DNA of 64,000 nucleotides from Streptomyces sp. NBC_00442. GTDB lineage: Bacteria > Actinomycetota > Actinomycetes > Streptomycetales > Streptomycetaceae. Shown one piece after another: positions 53,932 through 61,599 of the stretch. The translations under genes were made by a program, and so were the position numbers. Below the pieces are notes generated by a model that did no database searches, had not been told where the DNA came from, and saw only the letters and a list, made by a program, of their open reading frames with translations. The stretch covers positions 6,200,001 through 6,264,000 of the forward strand of contig NZ_CP107918.1 of the NCBI RefSeq assembly GCF_036014195.1, written 5' to 3'. How positions within the stretch are numbered: the first letter of the stretch is position 1; each line of letters opens with the position of its first letter.

Positions 53932-54896
53932 TCCTCTGTGCACGCTTCGCCCTCGCGGACGCGGGAGCGCTGCTTCCCCCGCTGATCGCGCTGACCGAGA
54001 ACCTCACCCCGGTCGTCCAGGCCCTGCCGCCCGACGGCCTCCTCGCCGACCTGGGCGGTGCCGAGAAGTACTTCGGCCAGGGCGCCGGACAGCTCGCCGC
54101 GGTCCTGCGGGTGCGCGCGCTGGCCCACTTCGGCCTGGAGTGCGCCATCGGGCTCGCGCCCAACCCGATGCTGGCCAGGATGGCGGCCAGGGACGCCGGC
54201 CCCGGGACGACCCGGACGGTCCGCCCCGACGAGGTGGACCGCTACCTCGCCACGCAGCCGGTCCGCGCCCTCGACGGCATCGGCCGCTCGACCGCCCGCA
54301 CCCTCTGCGCGTACGGACTCGACACGGCGGGGCGACTGGCCGGGGCCCCGCCGGGCACCGTGCAGCGGATCCTCGGCGCGAAGGCGGGCCGCGACCTCCA
54401 GGAACGCGCCCGCGGCATCGACCGCACCCCCGTGGTCCCGAACGCGTCCGCCCGCTCCCTGGCCGCCGAACGGACCTTCCCCCGCGACGAGTTGGACCCG
54501 GTGCGCCAGCGTCGGGCGCTGCTCTCCCTCGCGGAGGAACTGGGTGTCCGGCTGCGCGGCGCCGACCAGGTGTGCCGCTCCCTCAGCCTGGCCGTGCGCT
54601 ACGCCGACCGGTCCACCACGACCCGCACCCGCGGCCTGCGCGAGCCCTCGGCCCACTCGCCCGCACTGGCCGACCTGGCCCAGGGGCTCCACGCCTCCCT
54701 CGGCCTGCAACGCGCCAGGGTGCGCGGCATCGCGCTGCGGGCCGAGGGCCTCGCGGCGGCGGAACACGCCGCACACCAGCTCACGTTCGACCCCCGGGAC
54801 GAACGGGCGCGCCGCATCGAGGTGGTGGCCGACCGCGCCCGCGCCAAGTTCGGCCCCCGCGCCATCATCCCGGGATCGCTGTCGGACGCGGCCTGA
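53928..54896 (+). CDS. Y-family polymerase-like protein lacking catalytic residues (ImuB-like)
   Basis: 322 residues coupled to dnaE2 by ATGA. Seen: fingers, thumb and little-finger-like parts of a DinB fold (LECAIGLAPNPMLARMAARDAGP, VRALDGIGRSTARTLCAYGLDTAGRLA, VCRSLSLAVRYADRSTTTRTRGL). Where DinB has the metal-binding DMDAFYA it has ILCARFALADAG, and where DinB has SIDEAFLD it has PPDGLLADLGGAEKYF, so both acidic sites appear lost. This is what ImuB looks like in mycobacteria, where it is an adaptor bridging DnaE2 and the clamp. HQLTFDP near the C-terminus could bind the clamp. No imuA-like gene is present here. Confidence 0.85.
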   Translation: MILCARFALADAGALLPPLIALTENLTPVVQALPPDGLLADLGGAEKYFGQGAGQLAAVLRVRALAHFGLECAIGLAPNPMLARMAARDAGPGTTRTVRPDEVDRYLATQPVRALDGIGRSTARTLCAYGLDTAGRLAGAPPGTVQRILGAKAGRDLQERARGIDRTPVVPNASARSLAAERTFPRDELDPVRQRRALLSLAEELGVRLRGADQVCRSLSLAVRYADRSTTTRTRGLREPSAHSPALADLAQGLHASLGLQRARVRGIALRAEGLAAAEHAAHQLTFDPRDERARRIEVVADRARAKFGPRAIIPGSLSDAA

Positions 54897-55086
54897 GCGC
54901 ATCCCGGCGGGAACGGCACCCTCGACACGACAAGTTTTACCGACGCGTAACTTCACTCCTACGCTACCCGTGCGTAATTTGGCGTGAGCACGCCCCGTAC
55001 GCACCCAGTACGGCACCTCACTTGTGGTCCGGGCCGCAGGGCGAATCCCCCATCGCAACTCCCTTGAGCCGCAAGGAGATCACCCG

Positions 55087-55947
55087 ATGCTGCCCTGGAA
55101 ACGTGTGCTCAGACCGCTGTCCGCGCTGCTGCTCGCGGCCGCCGCCGCGCTCGCCCCCGCAACCGCCGCGCACGCCCAGTCCGCGCCGAGCAGTGGCTGG
55201 AACGACTACGCCTGCAAGCCGTCCACCGCCCACCCCCGGCCCGTCGTCCTGGTGCACGGCACCTTCGGCAACGGCACCGACAACTGGCTGGCCCTCGCCC
55301 CGTACCTGGTCAACCGCGGGTACTGCGTCTTCTCCCTCGACTACGGCCAGCTCCCGGGCGTGCCCCTGTTCGACGGCCTCGGCCCCATCGACAAGTCCGC
55401 GGCCCAACTCGCCACCTTCGTCGACAAGGTGCTCGCCGCGACCGGCACGCCCAAGGCCGACCTGGTCGGCCACTCCCAGGGCGGCATGATGCCGCGCTGG
55501 TACCTGAAGTTCCTGGGCGGCGCCGCCAAGGTCAACGCCCTCGTCGGGATCGCCCCCGACAACCACGGCACCACCCTCGACGGCCTCACCCAGCTGCTGC
55601 CCTACTTCCCCGGCGCCGAGGACCTGCTGACGCTCGCCACCCCGGGCCTCGCCGACCAGATGGCGGGCTCGCCCTTCGTCACCAAGCTGAACCAGGGCGG
55701 CGACACCGTCCCCGGCGTCCACTACACCGTCATCGCCACCAAGTACGACGAGGTGGTCACCCCCTACCGCTCGCAGTTCCTGAACGGCCCCGACGTCCAC
55801 AACGTCCTCATCCAGGACAAGTGCGCGCTCGACCTCTCCGAACACGTGGCGATCGGCCTCACCGACCGCGTCGCCTACCACGAGGTGGCCAACGCGCTCG
55901 ACCCGGCGCACGCCACCCCCACCACCTGCGCCTCCGTCGTCGGCTGA
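55087..55947 (+). CDS. Secreted triacylglycerol lipase
   Basis: 286-residue alpha/beta hydrolase secreted to the medium. Seen: signal peptide LRPLSALLLAAAAALAPATAAHA ending near residue 30, oxyanion region PVVLVHGTFGNGTDNW, nucleophile motif GHSQGGMM (Ser), and C-terminal EHVAIG with the catalytic His. AAGGAG lies eight bases before ATG 55087. The leader contains GCGTAACTT and GCGTAATTT direct repeats (54945 and 54972). Convergent with the LPMO gene. A neutral-lipid or ester substrate is inferred. Confidence 0.92.
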   Translation: MLPWKRVLRPLSALLLAAAAALAPATAAHAQSAPSSGWNDYACKPSTAHPRPVVLVHGTFGNGTDNWLALAPYLVNRGYCVFSLDYGQLPGVPLFDGLGPIDKSAAQLATFVDKVLAATGTPKADLVGHSQGGMMPRWYLKFLGGAAKVNALVGIAPDNHGTTLDGLTQLLPYFPGAEDLLTLATPGLADQMAGSPFVTKLNQGGDTVPGVHYTVIATKYDEVVTPYRSQFLNGPDVHNVLIQDKCALDLSEHVAIGLTDRVAYHEVANALDPAHATPTTCASVVG

Positions 55948-55975
55948 CCCGCGCCGCCGGACCGCGTCCCACGCC

Positions 55976-56008
55976 GACCGCCCCTCCCGGAACCCGGGAG
56001 GGGCGGTC
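55976..56008. terminator. Bidirectional terminator, lipase / LPMO
   Basis: Perfect 15-bp stem GACCGCCCCTCCCGG / CCGGGAGGGGCGGTC with loop AAC between convergent genes. Confidence 0.9.
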
Positions 56009-56020
56009 CGTTCGTTCGGG

Positions 56021-57100
56021 TCAGCGGCCGTGACGGCCAACCGCGGCCCTGCGGCGCAGCGTTGCGAAGAGCGCCGCGGCGCCCACCGCGATCGCGCCCG
56101 CGCCCCCGATGGCCAGGTACGGGGTGCTGCCGTCACCGCCGGTCTCGGCGAGGTTCTGCGTGCCGGACGCACCGGTCGTGGTGCTCGTTCCGGCCGTTCC
56201 CGTCGTTCCCGTCGTGCCGGTGGCGTCGACCGGAGCGGCCGCCGACCCGTCCGCCTGCGGCTCGTTGCCCGTTGTCCCACCACTGCCGGCCGGGGCCGCG
56301 CCCGGCTGCGTGCTCGGGGCGGCGGAGTCGTGGTGGTGCTGGACCGTCGACTTGCCGGCGCCGTCCGCGATCTCCTGCTCGGAGGGCGCGGAGGCCGTCG
56401 GAGCCGGGGCGCCCGCCGTGCCGCTGTCCTTGCCGAACACCACGTCGGAGCAGGTGTAGAAGGCCTCGGGGCTGTCCGAACGCTGCCAGATCGAGTAGAT
56501 CAGGTGGCGGCCGGACCGGGCCGGGATCTTCCCGTCGAAGACGTAGTCGCCGCCCTGCATCGGCGGGTCGGTGACCTTGACGAACGGAGTCGCCTCCAGG
56601 TCCGACCACTTGAGCGGCTTCGACGGGTCGTAGCCGTCCTTGGTGATGTACAGCTCGAACGAGCCCTTGTGCGGCGCGGTTCCCTTGTAGTGGAACGTGT
56701 GGTTGCCCGCGGACAGCTTGCTGGCCGGCCAGTCCGCGCGCGGCAGATCGAGCCCCTTGTACTTGTCGTTGCCGCCGCTGCACAGCTGACCGTCCGGGAT
56801 GATCTCCTTCGACTTGCCCGCGGCGTTGGCCATGTTCACCGCGGCCCAGTCGTAGAAGGCCTGCGCGCCGCTGGCCGCGACGGCGGCCTTGCACGCCGCC
56901 GACTTCGGGCTCTCCGGGCCCTCCGCGTAGCAGGCCGAGACCCGGCTGACCGGATCCGTCATGGAACCGTGCGCGGCGGCCGGCCCGGCCGCGAGACCCG
57001 TCAGAGCGAGCGGCACGAAGCCGACCGCGGCGACGACGGCGGCCCTGCGCCGACGGGGACCCCGCTGCTCGGACGCGGTGGAGAGCTGGGGGAAGGTCAT
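56021..57100 (-). CDS. AA10 lytic polysaccharide monooxygenase with LAETG sorting signal
   Basis: 359 residues. Seen: signal peptide ending AAA before His44, so the mature protein would begin with His44, the first copper-brace residue; GNHTFHYKGTAPH with the second histidine at 144; and HLIYSIWQRSDSPEAFYTC ending the catalytic domain at about 220. Then a Ser/Thr/Pro/His-rich spacer, the sortase motif LAETG (317-321), a hydrophobic helix and an RRR tail. Known: Streptomyces class E sortases anchor LAxTG proteins to the cell wall. It would oxidise chitin or cellulose near the hyphal surface (inference). GAAGGAG precedes ATG 57100. Confidence 0.92.
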   Translation of the reverse strand: MTFPQLSTASEQRGPRRRRAAVVAAVGFVPLALTGLAAGPAAAHGSMTDPVSRVSACYAEGPESPKSAACKAAVAASGAQAFYDWAAVNMANAAGKSKEIIPDGQLCSGGNDKYKGLDLPRADWPASKLSAGNHTFHYKGTAPHKGSFELYITKDGYDPSKPLKWSDLEATPFVKVTDPPMQGGDYVFDGKIPARSGRHLIYSIWQRSDSPEAFYTCSDVVFGKDSGTAGAPAPTASAPSEQEIADGAGKSTVQHHHDSAAPSTQPGAAPAGSGGTTGNEPQADGSAAAPVDATGTTGTTGTAGTSTTTGASGTQNLAETGGDGSTPYLAIGGAGAIAVGAAALFATLRRRAAVGRHGR

Positions 57101-57307
57101 CGTGACGTACTCCTTCGGTGATGCACGGGCGTGGGGGTCGTGTGGGGGTTCGCGATAGCCGGAAGTCCCGTCCGGCGATCAGCACGCTAGCCCCAAGAAA
57201 CCGTGAAATCCCCTGCTGGGAGCGGGTGGTGGCCATCCTTATGGTCGCTTTAAGGAGCCACTCAGAACCGATTAAGAACGGGCCCGCCCGCGCCGTACCG
57301 TGGACCC

Positions 57308-58102
57308 ATGAACGAGGAGATCCGGCTCGCGAACGCCGGCGACGTGGCCCGGGTGAAGGACGTCACCGACGCCGCCTACCACCCCTACATCGCACGCATC
57401 GGTGTCGTTCCCGCCCCCATGCGGGCCGACCACGCGGCGGACATCGCGGCGCGACGCGTCTTCGTGGCCGGCGACCCGGTCGTCGGGGTGCTGGTCCTCG
57501 TCCCGGAGCCCGGCCACCTCTTCCTCGACTCGATCGCCGTCCACCCGGACGCCCGGGGCACCGGCCTCGGCCGGCGGCTGCTGCACTTCGTGGACGAGCA
57601 CGCGCGCGCCCTGGCCCTGCCCGAAGTGCGGCTCTACACGGACGCGTTGATGTGGGAGAACCAGCGGATCCATCCGCGCTACGGGTACGAGCTCGTCGAG
57701 CGCCGCGTGGACGGACCCTACGACCGCCTGCACTACCGCAAGGCGCTGGACCCCCCGGCGGGGGCGAGCCGGGCCCGAACTGATCATCCGGCCGATTGTC
57801 AGTGGTGCCTGGCACGATCGGGGCATGGACATCGACTGGAACGAGGCCGCCGCCACCTTCGACGAGGACGCGGACCACGGGCTGCGCGACCCCGCCGTGC
57901 GGGCCGCCTGGGACGAGCGCCTCGGAGGGTGGCTGCCGGACCGCGCGGGCGATTTCCTCGACCTCGGCTGCGGCACGGGCAGCCTGTCCCTGCTGGCCGC
58001 CGAACGGGGGCACCGCGTCACGGCCGTCGACCTGGCGCCCCGCATGACGGAGCGGGCCCGGACCAAACTGGCCGGTACCGGCGCCGAGGTGCTGACCGGT
58101 GA
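57308..58102 (+). CDS. GNAT acetyltransferase with out-of-frame extension
   Basis: Seen: GNAT core HLFLDSIAVHPDARGTGLGRRLLHFVDEHARALALPEVRLYTDA and HYRKAL, ending the fold near residue 150 (about base 57750). No in-frame stop follows until 58100-58102, so it reads 278 bases into the methyltransferase gene in another frame, adding about 105 Arg/Gly-rich residues. Either the extension is real or a stop has been lost or misread. ATG 57308 follows AT-rich promoter-like DNA. The substrate is unknown. Confidence 0.8.
   Translation: MNEEIRLANAGDVARVKDVTDAAYHPYIARIGVVPAPMRADHAADIAARRVFVAGDPVVGVLVLVPEPGHLFLDSIAVHPDARGTGLGRRLLHFVDEHARALALPEVRLYTDALMWENQRIHPRYGYELVERRVDGPYDRLHYRKALDPPAGASRARTDHPADCQWCLARSGHGHRLERGRRHLRRGRGPRAARPRRAGRLGRAPRRVAAGPRGRFPRPRLRHGQPVPAGRRTGAPRHGRRPGAPHDGAGPDQTGRYRRRGADR
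57796..57818 (+). promoter_or_regulatory. RecA-independent (PafBC-type) damage promoter
   Basis: TTGTCAGTG at 57796-57804 followed 11 bases after TTGTCA by CACGAT (57813-57818), the layout of the actinobacterial TTGTCAGTG-N-TAnnnT motif. The next ATG begins seven bases later, so a leaderless mRNA is expected. The -10 part matches only partly. Confidence 0.6.
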
Positions 58103-58412
58103 CGCGGCGCGGCCGCCCGTCGAAGGCCGCACCTTCGACGCGGTGCTCGCCCGCCACGTGGTGTGGACCCTGCCCGACCACGAAGCGGCGCTGCGGCACT
58201 GGTGGTCGCTGCTGCGCCCGGCCGGCCGGCTGATCCTGGTCGAGGGGGTGTGGGGCGGCGCCGGCATACCCGCCGAGCGCCTCATGGCGGCGCTCGCCCC
58301 GCTGAACGCCGAGGCGCGGTACGAACGGCTCTCCGAGGACGCGCGGTTGTGGGGCCGCGCGGTGGACGACGAACGGTACGTGGTGGTCGCGACGGCGTCA
58401 GCGGGCGGATGA
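57825..58412 (+). CDS. SAM-dependent methyltransferase
   Basis: 195-residue class I methyltransferase. Seen: motif I FLDLGCGTGSLSLLAAERGHRV, motif II VDLAPRMTERA, motif with DAARPPVEGRTFDAVLARHVVWTL, and RLILVEGVWGG. ATG 57825 lies seven bases after a TTGTCAGTG-type promoter, without a ribosome binding site, so it is probably leaderless and damage-induced. The methyl acceptor is unknown. Its coding region overlaps the open frame of the upstream GNAT gene by 278 bases. Confidence 0.9.
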   Translation: MDIDWNEAAATFDEDADHGLRDPAVRAAWDERLGGWLPDRAGDFLDLGCGTGSLSLLAAERGHRVTAVDLAPRMTERARTKLAGTGAEVLTGDAARPPVEGRTFDAVLARHVVWTLPDHEAALRHWWSLLRPAGRLILVEGVWGGAGIPAERLMAALAPLNAEARYERLSEDARLWGRAVDDERYVVVATASAGG

Positions 58413-58508
58413 CGCGTCGGCCTTCGAGGGCCGTGAACCGGCCGAATTCGTGGCCGTGATGTACCTCGGTGGCACGGATCGAGGAGCAGGACGGGGGAGA
58501 ATCGAGGG

Positions 58509-58883
58509 GTGACCCTCAAGATCGTGATTGACCAGGGCGCGCCCACCGCGCCGTACGAGCAACTGCGCGCCCAGATCGCCGGGCGGGCCCGTTCCGGGAG
58601 GCTGCCGGTCGGCTACAAACTGCCCACGGTCCGCGGCCTCGCCGAGGAGCTCGGGCTCGCCGCGAACACGGTGGCCAAGGCGTACCGGGCCCTGGAGGCG
58701 GACGGCGTCATCGAGACCCGGGGCCGCAACGGAACGTTCGTCGCGGCGGCGGGGGACGCGTCGGCGCGGCTCGCCGCGACCGCCGCGGCCACCTACGCGC
58801 GAGAGGCCCACCGCCTCGGCCTCGCCCGGGACGCCGCCCGCGCCGTGGTCGAGGACGCGCTGCGGGCGGTGTACGGGAAGTGA
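58509..58883 (+). CDS. Short GntR-family regulator (YtrA-like)
   Basis: 124 residues. Seen: winged helix IDQGAPTAPYEQLRAQIAGRARSG, KLPTVRGLAEELGLAANTVAKAYRALEADGVIETRGRNGTFV, and a short helical C-terminal part. YtrA-type members lack a large ligand domain and usually control an adjacent ABC transporter, but none is here. GTG 58509 lies nine bases after GGGGGAG. The regulated gene is unknown. Confidence 0.92.
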   Translation: MTLKIVIDQGAPTAPYEQLRAQIAGRARSGRLPVGYKLPTVRGLAEELGLAANTVAKAYRALEADGVIETRGRNGTFVAAAGDASARLAATAAATYAREAHRLGLARDAARAVVEDALRAVYGK

Positions 58884-58932
58884 GGACCGGGGGGACCCCG
58901 GCCGGCGCCGGGGTGAAGCCCCCTCGCCGCCC

Positions 58933-60027
58933 TTACAGGTAGAGCCCCGCGTCCGATCCGGGACGCTGGTCCGGCACGGACGCCGGGGACGCGCCGCGCC
59001 GCAGGGCGTACAGCTCGGCCAGGGTGGAACCGTCGCGGGGGACGCCTTCCTCGGTGCCAAGCCAGCCGACCGCCTCCGCCCGGGTCAGCGCGCCGACCTC
59101 GATGCGCGCCAGGCAACGGCCCGGACGCACCACCGCCGGATGCAGGCGCTCCAGGTCCTCGTTGGTGGTGACGCCCACCAGGACGTTGCGGCCCTGCCCC
59201 AGCAGTCCGTCGGTCAGGTTCAGCAGCCTCGAAAGGGCCTGTCCCGCCGTGTGCTTGGCCTCGCCGCGGATCAGCTCGTCGCAGTCCTCCAGGAGCAGCA
59301 GCCGCCAGCGGCCCTTCGCGCTGCCGTCGTCCTCACCGATCGCGATGTCCATCAGATAGCCGACGTCGTTGAAGAGCCGCTCCGGGTCGAGCACGCAGTC
59401 CACCTGGCACCAGTCGCGCCAGGACCGGGCCAGGGTGCGCAGCGCCGACGTCTTGCCGGTGCCCGGCGGCCCGTGCAGCAGCAGGAGCCGGCCCGCGATG
59501 TCGTCGGGGGTGACCTTCATCAGCCGGTCGAGCGCGTCGGCGACCGGCGCCGTGTAGTTGGGCCGCACCTCGTCCCAGGTACCGGCCGCGATCTGCCGCG
59601 TCGTGCGGTGCGGGCCGCGCCGCGGCGACACGTACCAAAAGCCCATCGTGACGTTCTCGGGCTGCGGCTCCGGCTCGTCCGCCGCGCCGTCGGTGGCCTG
59701 TTTCAGCACCTGCTCGGCCAGCTCCTCGCTGGTCGCGGTCACCGTCACGTCCGCGCCCCGGTTCCAACGGGAGACCAGCAGCGTCCAGCCCGCGCCCTCG
59801 GCCAGTGTGGCGCTGCGGTCGTCGTCGCGCGCGGCCCGCAGCACCTTCGCGGCCGGCGGCAGCAGACTGACGCCCTTCTTGACCCGGTCGATGGAGGCGC
59901 TGTACGAGAACGGCTGCTCGCCCGTGGCGAAGCGGCCGAGGAAGAGTGCGTCGACGACGTCGGACGGCGAGTCGCTGTCGTCCATGGTCAGCCGAATCGG
60001 CAGCGCGCCTTCTGGGTTCGCAGACAT
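58933..60027 (-). CDS. AAA+ ATPase with DUF5925-like N-terminus
   Basis: 364-residue cytoplasmic ATPase. Seen: N-terminal domain with TMDDSDSPSDVVDALFLGRFATG, then Walker A LLLLHGPPGTGKTSALRTLA, Walker B LLLLEDCDELI, sensor-type VLVGVTTNEDLERLHPAVVRPGR. Domain layout fits the DUF5925-AAA proteins common in Streptomyces; function unknown. ATG 60027 is preferred over the upstream ATG 60036, neither with a strong ribosome binding site. Confidence 0.85.
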   Translation of the reverse strand: MSANPEGALPIRLTMDDSDSPSDVVDALFLGRFATGEQPFSYSASIDRVKKGVSLLPPAAKVLRAARDDDRSATLAEGAGWTLLVSRWNRGADVTVTATSEELAEQVLKQATDGAADEPEPQPENVTMGFWYVSPRRGPHRTTRQIAAGTWDEVRPNYTAPVADALDRLMKVTPDDIAGRLLLLHGPPGTGKTSALRTLARSWRDWCQVDCVLDPERLFNDVGYLMDIAIGEDDGSAKGRWRLLLLEDCDELIRGEAKHTAGQALSRLLNLTDGLLGQGRNVLVGVTTNEDLERLHPAVVRPGRCLARIEVGALTRAEAVGWLGTEEGVPRDGSTLAELYALRRGASPASVPDQRPGSDAGLYL

Positions 60028-60153
60028 GCCGCCCATGATCCGGCAACGGGGCCTTCCCCGCACGCGCTTTGTCCCGTTGGCGGCCCCAGCGGCGTGCCGG
60101 GGGCGTCCCGGCGAAACTGGCCGGAACGCCAACTACCGCGGCTACGCTCATCC

Positions 60154-61599
60154 ATGATGGAACGTCACCGTGAAATCACCGTCCGGGGCGGCAGCGCATC
60201 CGCCCGCGGACCCGGGCACGGCTCCGGCGGCGCCTTCGCCCGCCGGCGCGGCGCAGGCGGCGCTGTGCCCCGGCGCTGGGTCTCGGTCGTCGTGGCGGCC
60301 CTGCTCGTCGCCGCGTTCGCCCTCACCGGGTGCGACGGCGGTGCCCCGGACACCGGCGGCCCCGGCCCAGGGCCGACCGGGGGGAGCAACACCGACCCCG
60401 CGCTCGGCTGGGGCTTCACCCACACGCAGCACAGCGCCGACACCGGCGACGGGGATGCCGTGGCGCGCGCCCGCGAGCTGCTCTCGGGGCGAGGCCTGCC
60501 GCAGGACCAGGCGATCATGGGATGGGGCGTGGGCAACCCCGAACCCTCGCCCGGCACCTACGACTTCGCGGACCTCGACCGGCGCATCGCCTACATCCGC
60601 TCCACCGGCGCCACCCCCGTCATCACCCTGTGCTGCGCGCCCGACTGGATGAAGGGCGGCCGCGCCGGAGCGAGCCGGACGGACTGGAGCGTGGAGTCCC
60701 TGGAAGCGGCGCCGCTCCCCGCGCACTACAAGGACTTCGCCGCCCTGGCCGCCAGGGTCGCCGAACGCTATCCGGACGTACGCCACTTCATCGTGTGGAA
60801 CGAGTTCAAGGGCTTCTTCGACGACGCCCGCGGGCAATGGAACTACCAGGGCTACACCCGGCTCTACAACGCCGTCTACGACGCCGTGAAGAAGGCCGAC
60901 GCGGACAATCTCGTCGGCGGGCCCTATCTGGTGATGGACAGTTACGGTCCGGGGGAGCGGTCGTACGCGTCCTCGCTCAAGGGCCCCTGGGGCTCGGTCG
61001 ACCAGCGGGTCCTCGACGCCTTCACATACTGGAACGAGCACAAGAAGGGCGCCGACTTCGTGGTCGTCGACGGCGCCAGTCCCACTCGGACCGGCCAGAC
61101 GCTCCCCGACGCCTTCTCCGCCACCGACAAGCTGACGGCCGTCAGCGCATGGGTGCGCGAGCGGAGCGGGCTCCCCCTGTGGTGGGCGGAGTACTACGTC
61201 GAGCCGCCCGCGTCGGGCTGGAGCGAGCAGCGGCGCCTCGCCACCCAGGCCGTCGCCATGGCGGCCCTGGCCCGCGGCGGGACCGACACCGCCTTCTACT
61301 GGAGCCCCGAGCGGCAGAGCGGGCCGTGCCCCGGCTGCCTGTGGAGCCCCACCCAACGCGCGGACGGGGGAGGCCAGCTGCCGATGTACGCGCTCCTCGC
61401 GAAGTTCGCCGCCGCCTTCCCGCCGGGCACCCGGTTCACCGGCGTCGACCCGGCCCCGGGGGACGCCCCGGACGTCCGCGTGCTGGCGAGCGCCAAGGAC
61501 GTGCTCGTCGTCAACACCCTCGACCGTGCCGTCGACGCGAACGTCGACGGCACGTCGTTCCCGATGGGGGCCTACGAGGTGCGCTGGCTGCGCCGCTGA
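60154..61599 (+). CDS. Glycosyl hydrolase-like lipoprotein (GH39/clan A)
   Basis: 481 residues. Seen: signal peptide VSVVVAALLVAAFALTGC with lipobox ending at the Cys, a Gly/Pro linker, then a TIM-barrel-like domain with HFIVWNEFKGFF (acid/base Glu of clan A) and PLWWAEYYVEPP (nucleophile Glu region). These fit a GH39-like beta-xylosidase fold, but the substrate is not assigned. ATG 60154 follows TACGCT at 60143-60148, so a leaderless start is possible. It overlaps the 3' end of the flippase gene by 28 bases, tail to tail. Confidence 0.85.
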   Translation: MMERHREITVRGGSASARGPGHGSGGAFARRRGAGGAVPRRWVSVVVAALLVAAFALTGCDGGAPDTGGPGPGPTGGSNTDPALGWGFTHTQHSADTGDGDAVARARELLSGRGLPQDQAIMGWGVGNPEPSPGTYDFADLDRRIAYIRSTGATPVITLCCAPDWMKGGRAGASRTDWSVESLEAAPLPAHYKDFAALAARVAERYPDVRHFIVWNEFKGFFDDARGQWNYQGYTRLYNAVYDAVKKADADNLVGGPYLVMDSYGPGERSYASSLKGPWGSVDQRVLDAFTYWNEHKKGADFVVVDGASPTRTGQTLPDAFSATDKLTAVSAWVRERSGLPLWWAEYYVEPPASGWSEQRRLATQAVAMAALARGGTDTAFYWSPERQSGPCPGCLWSPTQRADGGGQLPMYALLAKFAAAFPPGTRFTGVDPAPGDAPDVRVLASAKDVLVVNTLDRAVDANVDGTSFPMGAYEVRWLRR

